From Bostrychus sinensis (taxonomy: Eukaryota; Chordata; Actinopteri; Gobiiformes; Eleotridae): 64,000 nucleotides of DNA. The stretch covers positions 23,424,229-23,488,228 of the forward strand of contig CM036248.1 in the NCBI GenBank assembly GCA_020698575.1. The letters run 5' to 3'. Below, piece by piece: positions 28,101 through 38,900 of this stretch (its first letter is position 1; each line of letters starts with the position of its first letter). The notes below the pieces were generated by a model, which did not search any database, had not been told where the DNA came from, and worked only from the letters and a program-made list of their open reading frames with translations. Made by a program: the position numbers and the translations under genes.

Positions 28101-31100
28101 AAATAAATTCCAAGGATGGGTCTGCACAATATTTACAATCTAAGAGAAATTATCCAAATAACAAGCTGTATCCGTGGTATTCCTTGTGTGCGAGATTAAA
28201 TGATTTAATGATTCATATTGATATGTGTTTCAGGTTGTTAAATGCCAACAAAATAAACTGTCTTCGAGTCAACACTTTCCAAGACCTACAGAACCTCAAT
28301 CTGCTGTCTCTCTATGACAACAAACTGCAAACAATCAGCAAGGGACTGTTCGCCCCACTGCGCGCCATCAAGACTCTGTATGTATATTCAAGACAACACT
28401 CTCTGTCTCACTGGTAACTTTGCTTGTATTTTGCAGGACAACATATAGCATGTCTTTTTTTTTTTTTTTCTTTTTTTTTTTTTGATAAAAGAAGTCTAAA
28501 CTAGGGCACAATTGGCCTTTGGAAACAGAGTGTGGAGAACTAGTGTACGTCACATCACAACATTTCATTAGCTGTTGTTTTATTGTATGTTTTGTTTCCT
28601 AGTCACCTGGCGCAGAACCCGTTCATGTGTGACTGTCACCTGAAGTGGCTGGCTGACTACCTCTTCGACAACCCCATTGAGACAAGTGGAGCCCGCTGCA
28701 GCCATCCCCGAAGACTGGCCAACAAACGCATCAGCCAGGTCAAAGGCAAGAAGTTCAGATGCACAGGTAAGATATTTATTTGTACATGGGTTAAGGTTGT
28801 GTTAAAGGCAATACCCAGCAATAAACATTTCCATTCATCAACACCTAATTTAATATTATGAATGATTATAGCTTATAGTCAGCCGTCCTCATTTTCCTTT
28901 GCCATAAAAAAATTGTCTGGCCCTTCTGGTTGGATTGGTGAATAAATGAAAACAGATTAAACTACATCTGAATGCAGTTGGATAGATAGAGGCCCAGAAC
29001 CTGTTCAGTTGGCAGTACATACACTATATTTCCAAAAGTATTAGCTTGCCTGCTTTTACATGCATATGAACATAAGTGACATCCCATTCTTAATCCATAG
29101 GGTTTAATATGATATCAGCCCACTTTTTGCATCTATCTACATCAAACATCTACGTGTCTGACGTAGAGGCCTGGCTCGCAGTCTTCACTCTAATTCATCC
29201 TAAAGGTGTTCTATCAGGTTGAGGTCAGGACTCTGTGTAGCCCAGTCAAGTTCTTCCACACCAAACTCACTCATCCATGTCTTTATGGACCGTGCTTTGT
29301 GCACTGGTGCAGTCATGTTGGAACAGGAAGTGGCCATCTCCAAACTGTCCAAATTTGGGAGCATGGAATTGTCCAAAATCTCTTTGTGCTGAAGCATTTA
29401 GGGTTCCTTTCACTGGAACTAAGGGGCCAAGCCCAGCTCCTGAAAAACAACACCACACCATAATCTGAATTAAGTTATTTGGGTGGGTGAGCAAATACTT
29501 TTGGAAATATAGTGTACATCCTGGTGGATGCACTTTTAAAAACATACAACCAGTCAGAGAAACACTGAAAAGCTTCACACAAAGGTTATGATTAGTCCAG
29601 AAGGGCATCTGGTGTAAATATTTTCCAATTCAATATGCAATTAAATACATGCTAGGAAGGAGCTGATTTGCTGTGGTGACTCTGGAAAGGAAAAGCCAAA
29701 AGTAAAGAAGAAGTTATGACTTTAGTGGAATTTGGTTGGAATGGGAAGGGTTTCAGTCCCACTTCACTTACCCTAAGAAAGTAAATGGGTCTGGCAGGCT
29801 AGTGGTAAAGTTTAAAAACAACATCACAGCTACTTCATACAGCTCTATTTAGTACCTTTAAAGATGTCAGGCTGCCTAGCAGACACAAACCTCCCGGCCT
29901 GTCTCAGTGGCAGAATAGTATTACTGTTATTTTCTTTGATACGAGCTGCGGGTCTCACTAATTACACTACAGGCCCATTCAGTACCCTGACACAGCACAA
30001 TAAGTACCTCACCGGGGAGCAGTCCAAGCTGTGATCGCCCACTTGTGTGAGTGGATGGCTCTATATGAATGCATACACTCGACAAACACAGTGCTCCTCT
30101 CATCCTATTGTTTTCTTTCTCCAGAGGGTTTTGTATTGCTCATGGAAAATGTTTCTAGACACATATTTTGTTTACACATAAATTTACTCCATTAGAGTAA
30201 TTATTGTATCTACTGAAGAAATAATGTTTTGTAAGAAACATTTTAATTTTCCACAAGGCATACAGATAGGCCTAGATATTGGTTATGGCAAGATTCTATT
30301 TAACAAAAAACACAAAAAGTACAAAAACGTAACATGGCATATTCAAAATGTGCCAATAAGTCACGATAAAGTCAAAGTCATACTCTAGGATGGAAACATT
30401 TTGTGCCCATAAAACAAACGTTCTTAAATTGTCCCAAAGCTGGTTTTGGCTGTGTTCTTCGCTTGGGCCCTTCCTCTCTGCCGTACCATGCCTCTCCTTG
30501 CACCTCCTCTTCCTCTCTGGACGTGTCTGGACATGTTCACTGTTGGTGGTGGGCGGTTCTTCCTGTGTGGATCTGTTGCCTCTGCTCTCCTGTATGGATG
30601 GACCCCGCCCCCTGACTGACTGATTGGTGCAGCTCTCTGATTTGCCCCGCCTTCTTCCTGTGTGGACCTACCTTCTCTGTGCAGCTGTCTCTTGTGCTTG
30701 ATCTAACCATGTGGCCCCGCCTACTGTGACCTCACATGGTTCCGTCAAGCGCCAGGGACCGCCCGGCACACGCCCACCTGCATTTCCCAGCCAATCACAG
30801 GCCTCGGACACATGGAACTATATATTTTCATTCATGTCAAGGAGGACGATGCCTAAATGTGTTAGCTTAAAAAATAACACTTAATAGTTTAAACATTAGC
30901 ATCATGGTCTTCAGGGCCATTAGGGCTATGCTATTTAATCAGCTACCTGCTCTTTGCCTCATTACACACACACTTTTTGCCTCTCAACATCTGGTCTGAT
31001 CATAATATAAACTCTCTCTATCCATAAATATCCAATGGTCTGGCAGTGCTTAAGAGGCTGGCACAGATTTTATCAATAGAATGTGATATAAATACTAAAG

Positions 31101-34100
31101 TCTACATATAGATTTCAATGTTATTTCTATATTGCATCCTTTCTACTATTTCTATGTTAAAATGCTATTTATGAATATAACTCCCAATCATTTTGCTATT
31201 TAAACTGTCTGAAAAGAAACTTGAGACCTGAGGATGTTTTTAGATTTCTTCAGACGTGGTAGTCATGCAAATGTACTGTTACTTCAAAATGATAACACTA
31301 AAGAACCAAACAAGAAGTAAACTGCTACTACCACTACTATTACTATTACAGTGCTTCTATTACAAATACTTATACTGTTACCACTGTTTGTACTTCCACT
31401 ACTACAGCTACTGCTATTACTACTACTACTCATTTACTACACAAAGTAACAACTAAAAGTACATTTTCTTCAAAAAACAAAACAAAACAAAACCACCACT
31501 GCAGCAGGCTCAAAAGAGAACCATAAAGAAGACAGGACAATCTGTGACTTAGATTTGGACACCACCTTGTATGGCTTTATAATATGCTGGTTGTGTTTAT
31601 CCCCTCTGCCCTTTGCAGGTCAGGAGGACTATCGCAGCCGCCTGAGTGGAGAGTGCTTCCAGGATCTGGTGTGTCCAGAGAAATGTCGCTGTGAAGGCAC
31701 TGTGGTTGACTGCTCCAACCTCAAACTGACCCGCATACCCCCTCACATCCCTGAACATACTACAGACCTGTAAGTCATGCACTCTTTAGCTTCCAAAACA
31801 CATGGTCATATACTACAACATATTTATTCTCAACCCATTTTTTTACCCTTAGAATAGTCAGAAATACTATAATCAGGCCTGCTTTTGACACTGCCTTGTC
31901 AGGTGCTGTTAACTGAAATACGCACGTGATTTTTGGTGGATGCATGTACTGTAGTATTTGGACAAATCAGCCAATGTTAAATACCTCATAGAGCAGAGAG
32001 GGGCTTTGAAAAAAATATGGGTTGAAATAAAAGTAACTAACCAAATGTACCAATGAACATTTACTTTTCTAAAATATATAATATAACCACCTTTACTGAT
32101 TTGAGGTGAAGGTACGCAGTCATACTTTCTGCAGACATGTCTGAGTCTGTCTAGGCACCAGTCTCTTAGAGCGGCATCATGAATGTCACTTTTCATTTTG
32201 AGCTCCTCCAGCGAAATGCCTCTCAACAGCCTTTTCCATCTGAGTCGGGGTCCCCATGGAGCCATCATCATGTCTGGAGAAGGGTCCCACACTAGAATAC
32301 TGAACAGTCCAATGCATCAGTCATTTAACCATGGAAATATGGAAAGAGCATCACAGATAACAGTGTAGAAACAGTATAATCTCATTATCCGAAAAGGTTA
32401 GCATATCTGTATGCATGCTGGTTATGGAAAGCCAATATTAGTATGTAGTGTGTGAGGTTTTGCTTTGGGAGGTGATAATACTGTAATATGTTTAGGGAGT
32501 TAGGGAATAATGTTATGTTCATGGAAAGGGCTTAGGTGCTATAAGATGATGTTTCTTGAAAGTATACTGATCAGCCATAGCATTAAGACCTCCTGCCTAT
32601 TACTGTTAGTCATAATGTCAGGCGTTATGATTACCTGCCTAATATGCAGCACTGTAGGCAACAAACTGTGGTACATTGGATATCTGACACTTGTCTCCCA
32701 TTCAGCGTTGTTCCCTCCTTGGACCACTTTTGATCGATACTAGCCACAACAGGGAGGGCAAAGGGGTCTATTGTCCCAGCCCTCAGGGTCAGAAGGGCCC
32801 AGAAATGGTCCCTCTTCTTATTTATTATTCTTAATTATTATTCTTATTTTCTATTACACTGCCTGACAAAAAAAAAAACGCTACAAAAAAACGCTACCAA
32901 AAAAAAAATTAAAAAAAAACACGTCACATGGTCTAATATTTTGTTGGACCACCTTCAGCTTTTATTACAGCACACATTTGCTGTGGCATTGTTTCAGTAA
33001 GCTTCTGCAATGTCAAAAGATCAAAAGATTTATTTCCATCCAGTGGTGCATTCATTTTTCTCCAAGATCGGCTATTGATGATGGGAAAGTGTGACCACTG
33101 CGCAAAGCCTTCTCCAGCACATCCCAAAGATTCTCAATGGGATTAAGGTCTGGACTCTGTGGTGGCCAGTCAATGTGTGAAAATTATGTCTAATGCTCCC
33201 TGAACCACTCTTTCACAATTTAAGCCCAATGAATCCTGGCATTGTCATCTTGGAATAAGCCCGAGCCATCAGGGAAGAAAAAAATCCACTGACGGAATAA
33301 CCTTGTCATTCAGTATATACAGGTAGTCAGCTGACCTCAGTCTTTGGCCCCATAGCATTGCTGAACCCAGACCTGACCAACTGCAGGGATGCTCTTTCCT
33401 ATTTACTTAGTTAAATCCAGGTGGCGACTTTTTTTTTTTTTTTTTGGTCAGGCAGTGTATAATGGGCTTAAGTGAAGCCTTCTTGCCCTGGGCCCCAGCA
33501 AGCCTGTTAACAGGCCTAACTGCAGACGAGAACTTCTCAACAATAGCTGCAGTTTTGGGGATGCCCTGACTCAGTCGTCTAACCATCACCATTTGGCCCT
33601 TATCCAGCAGCTTTGGGGACTCCCTAATAATATCCCACCCACAAGCTGGTTCCACAATGAAGAGATACTCTGTGTTATTTACTTCACCTGTCAGTGGTCA
33701 TAATGTTATTCCTGATCTGTGTGTATGCAATGTCAGTATTAGTATGTACTAGTATGTGATGCTATGCTTTTGCTGGGGTTAAAATGATACTGTATGTTTA
33801 GAAATTTAGGGAAAATATTTGTTCATGGAAAGGACTTAGGTAATACTTCGAGGAAGAAAAAAAGCCAGCCAGATGCCAAATTTGTCGTTCTTAATTAAAT
33901 GGTGGGTAAGGGATGCGTGGCTTCTCTAGCTGTACAATATGGGACCACTGCGGCATGGAGCATTCTGGATACTTGTCAGTGAATTACTTATAGGCATTAG
34001 TTGTGTAATGGTGAGTTCAACCCTGGCTGCCACATTAGATAAGTACTAATGCCAGTTTCGCACACACCATTTAGCTCCACATTCAGCTTTGGTTGTTGGT

Positions 34101-35872
34101 CTTACATCCAGAATGCTCTCTTGCTTTTCCCTCCCTTCCCGTCCATTCCCAGGATGCATTATGTCAAAAAAAACCTCAGCTTCGTCCTTTACGCCTGGTT
34201 AGAGGGCACATCAAGTTTCTACTATTTTCAACATACCATTTTCTTTTTTTCTTCAAGAACAACCAATGGGCTTTCTTGAAGGCCACACACTCAGTCATCC
34301 CTGTGTGCCCTGTATAACCTGCCTTATCGGGGGAAATCAGCGAAGACCGTGGCTCAGCTATAGGCTTATATACTTGCTGCTCTCCAGACATTCTCTGTTA
34401 TTCTACCAACCATTTTTGACACAGGTCTCTCACAGTTCACTAAAGGCGGAAATTCAAACTTTAAAGTATGGTGTGAAATTGTTGAGATAGTAAATAGTCC
34501 CTTATAGATATAGCTGGGTTTGAAAGAATGTTGCCATAAGCTTAGCTAAGGAGACCACAATATATTTTCAATGAAGTAATCAACCACCAAATATTGCATA
34601 TGAGAAATGAGATGATGTTACTAAAAGACAATCAATTCCATACATTTGTGTAATGTCAGTGATTGGTTAGAAAACATTAGCGTGTAACATTTAGCCATTT
34701 AATTTAATTATGTATGTATGTATGTATGTATGTATGTATTATGTTCTAATGCATGTTAATCACCCCAAAATTATTCATATTTTTCAACCAAACCCATTTT
34801 TTTTAAACCAAAACTGAACACGTAGAGTTACTACAATTGTTTTTTTCATATTATTTGCACTTCATAGAGTGTCCTAACTACTTGTCAAACTTTGCAGTAC
34901 AATGTTTCAGGTCGCCTTTACCCAACTTGTTCTGTCTCTCTGGTCCACCTGTATCTCATCAAAAAGTCTCCCTACGGCTGAACTTTCACTATCTTCTCCA
35001 ACTTTTTTTTCTTTTTATCTCCTTCACACACAAACTCACAAAATGCACTCTTTTAGGAGCACCCTTTTAGTACAAATTACCTCAATAAAGCAGATGTTGA
35101 GCTTCCTATCTCTCAAACTGTTTTCCCTGGGCTCGGGGCAGTTTGTGTATTGATGAGTGCATTGAAAAGATTCATTGTTTCTCTTGTCTTCTGTATCTCC
35201 CCCTCTTCCTTTATGTGTTTTACCTCTTTTGTTTTAGTGGAGCCACTAAAGGCCTGTTTACCTCCAGACTGTTATTCTGTCTTCACCCACAGCGCCATGT
35301 TTTTTGGTCCAGTCTAAATGTGTGTTGAGTGATGGAGTGATTCTGACTCCTCCAATGTCTCTCTCTCTGTAGGCGGTTAAACGACAATGAGATTGCTGTT
35401 CTGGAGGCGACGGGAACGTTCAAGAAGCTGCCAAACTTGAGAAAGATGTAAGTAGCGTTTTTATAAGCACTTCACAGCCAAAGCTAGGATAACACAGTGG
35501 GCCAAACTTATATCAAAGAGGGTCAAAATGGATATGGATATGTGAGCTGTTCCCCCAGAAGTTAAATGCAGCCCCACTTTACGGTGCATTACCCAAAAAT
35601 TCATGCTGTCAACCCCAATTTCTCACACACAACAACATCTTAAACTACCTGCTTTTATTTTATTCATTGCCAACCACACAAAAGAGAAATAATAACTTAA
35701 TAACCAGAGCTTTCCTTAAGCTTCTAGCTGCAATCCTGCATACTTCAAGATCATGCTAATGCATTTCCAACATTTGTTAGCAGATGTAGTTAGTCCTATG
35801 GTGATACAATCTGACCTCAGACCATGATTGACCCCAAGGCCAAGGTGAATGAAAAGTTGTTGGAGATTGAAG

Positions 35873-35910
<38 letters not shown>

Positions 35911-38900
35911 GATTAGGATAGAGAAATGAAATGACACTGCGATAGTCAGCGAGGGTGGAGGCAGGTGGAGAGGAGGTACAGAGAAAGTGCATATTAAATG
36001 TAAATGGAAGATGGGCCTTCAGTTGAGATTTACAGTCAGGCCTTATCTCCCGCCTCCTCTAGGTGTGTGTGTGTGTGTCAGCACGAGATAGAGAAAGACA
36101 GAGCAGAGAGTAGCGCTTGATTTATTGGAGAGGAAATTGCTAACCATCTAGCAGTGTCACTGACAATATAGATTGGCTAGCACTCATTTCCATTTCGCTC
36201 CTCTCAATGCTTCCTCTGCTCTTGTTCTTTTTTGCAATTCCTTCTTCCCACATCCCTGCATCACATCCCTCCTGCATCTGCTCCTGCTACTTTTAATTTT
36301 CGTCTGTGTTTCTTTTCTGTTTAGTTAACTATAGCTTACGTCTTCCTCCCTGTCATCTCCTCTCTTACTTTTTAGTGTCCTCTTCAGGGCTCATCTGATA
36401 AGAAGCACCACAAACTAGCTCTGAATGAAAGCTGAAGTAGTTGTGATAGCTATCGTCTGCAGTTACTGTCTCCATGGTTTTTTTCATTTTTGTCATTGTG
36501 TATAGAAGATAGTAATCATTTTCTGTTGTCTGTGACCAACTGCCCCATATGCTGGCTGTTGAATAAGAATGATGGGTTATATCAATAAATAGATTTTAAA
36601 AGCAGATTGCATAAACACGCAGTTTGGTCCTACAGAGTGTTAATTATTCTATAATTATATTTAACATTTGTAGCAAAACCATGTCTTGTTTTTCTTGCAG
36701 CAACCTGAGCAACAACAAGCTGCGGGACATCCGTGAGGGAGCGTTTGATGGAGCGAGTGGAGTTCTGGAGCTGCTGCTGACAGGGAACAAACTGACCGGG
36801 CTGCAGGGGCGCATGTTCAGAGGACTCACTGGGCTCAAAACACTGTGAGTCCTTTACACTGGCTCCTAGCACAATGATATTCACAGACCAAATGATTATG
36901 GTCTGTATTTAATGTACAGACACATATGATGTTTTAATGTGATAAAACACTAATATAAAAAAAGATTTGACATTGGTAGGCACATTTAAATGAGGCTAAT
37001 TAGTCTAAATGTAAAAAATACACTTTTTCTGAAAAGGTCAGGCTAAGGATACATATAGTTACTCCTCCAGTTAGGCCACCCAGCATAAAAAGGCTAACAT
37101 CCAGTTAGGACTAAGGCCATTGTAGAAAATCACCAGCTAATGTTGTCTGTGTTTTCTCAGTAATGACAAGCTAATGCTATCATGTTTATATATGCTAGCT
37201 AATGACTCTGTAATGGCATCAGGACAGTCTCTGTATTATGTTAAAAGGCTCCCTGCTCCAGTAATAGCCTTGCTAACTAAGTTAGCTTGTCCCAGAGATT
37301 TCTAATGCTAACTAACTTAGTTAGCCTGTTCCCAGATGATGTATGTCAGAGGCTAATGTCAAATTACAGCCCCCCTCGCACTGCTCTTCAGAGCACTGGT
37401 CTACCTATACCACTGTTGTCTATGTTATTTTATTGTCTCTTTAGACCACATATTAGCTTAACATTCATTAGCTACTAAAAATATGTAGGCTACTCATTAA
37501 CAATGACAATGAAAGAAAACATTATTTTCAAGGCAGTATACACAGTTGCCTATAAAGTTGGAATCATTTTGTTTTCAGCCACATTTCTCTTTTTTATCCC
37601 ACTTATACACATTAGAAATCACCTTTGACCTGGTGCAGTGATTACATACTGAGTCCCAGTTACCCAGGTCAATTGTTTGAAAAATTAAAAATATTTTATT
37701 GTAACTTTTGGGGCAACAGTGCATTTTACTAATTGTATAAAGAAAATCTTTAAACATCAAATTTTATAGTGTTATGGATGTTCTATAACGTGTGTGTCCA
37801 ATTGCAAATTTTGATCTTTCTAGAATGCTACGTAGCAACCAAATCAGCTGCATTGACAACAGCACATTTACCGGTTTGAGCTCGGTGCGGCTTCTGTCTC
37901 TGTACGACAACCGGATCTCCAGCATTGCCCCGGGAGCCTTCTCCACCCTGCACTCCCTATCCACCATGTGAGTCAAACCCCCAGCTGCTTTTTTCTACCT
38001 GTTTTGTTGTGTTTATCCCATTCATATCTCCAACAGACCTCCCCATCCTTCATCCTCCATCCCTTAATTTTTCAAAGTCGGGCCCTGCTGTGGAAGTTAT
38101 CTGGCAAGCACCCACACAGACACACACTCGCTCACATGTTGCTCCTTGGATAGTGTTCTCCTCACAGATGCTCTCCATCATTATCGACTAGATTGGTCCA
38201 GATCCCAGGACATTTGTTATCAGAGCTATATATATCTCAGCATCTGCAAAGCCACACAAACACACACACAAATGAGGCAGGCGTAGCATCTGCAGCCTTT
38301 GATTGGAGCTTCCTGTTGATGCTCACACCTGCTGCGACCAGGACATGGGACACTGGGATGGTGCATGCTATTTAGGTGTGGAACAGGGCGAGGCATTAAA
38401 GTGCTCTGTGTGTTTTTGTTGAGGATTTTTAGTGGTTTTCTATACAGAGGATGTATTGTAAGTTAAGTTATAGTGGATATAAACCTGCCAAATAACTTTT
38501 TGTTAGAAAGCAGCATAGCAAAGGATGAATATAAAATGCAATGCCGTATGGCTTTGGACTCATAAATTTGATGGCACAATGTAAAGGTTTTGTAGAAAGC
38601 AGTGATACTATTGCGCTAAAAAAAAGACAGCATGAATGAATTTTCTCTTCTTTGTTAAAATTGTTAAAAAGTCTGTTGATATGCAGTATATTATAGACCC
38701 TTTAGTGAAAACAGCAGCTTTTTTATGCAATAGCTTAAGCATGATAATGATAATGATAATTTGTACAACAGAAACAGGGCACACCACAATATTTTATCAG
38801 TCCACAAGTCTTCTATTAAATAACATTCTCCTTTGAGGTCTGTATCATTGCTTGTCTATATTTGGATGTTGCCACATTTCCCTGGGCCATTATTGTACCT

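Larger units (their letters stand above)
28767..31618 (+). other. slit3: slit3 intron 14 (2852 bp), host of mir-218
   Basis: Contains, in order, a Tc1/mariner remnant (29022-29514), a copy of the 'AATGGGTCTGGC' repeat (about 29740-29815), a GC-richer block (about 30450-30800) with the mir-218 hairpin, and TAC-rich low-complexity sequence (31318-31440). No alternative micro-exon of the Slit2 type was recognised. Confidence 0.9.
31770..35372 (+). other. slit3: slit3 intron 15 (3603 bp)
   Basis: Dominated by a nested transposon cluster (32565-33725) flanked by a direct repeat (32432-32543 and 33732-33845). A (TATG)n tract lies at 34709-34740. An antisense open frame at 31909-32292 has no recognisable family. 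Confidence 0.9.

Noticed and set aside
31555..31618. In-frame upstream extension of exon 15 resembling a signal peptide (alternative first exon for a D3-starting Slit3).
   Set aside because: The reading opens with TTG, not ATG, and no in-frame ATG precedes the acceptor. Its hydrophobic look comes from the pyrimidine-rich acceptor tract (TTT/CTG/CCC codons).
28767..31618. A small alternative exon equivalent to the Slit2 8-residue insert between D2 and D3.
   Set aside because: No 24-bp AG...GT-bounded sequence encoding a similar peptide was seen in intron 14, and the Slit3 frame joins exon 14 to exon 15 without it.
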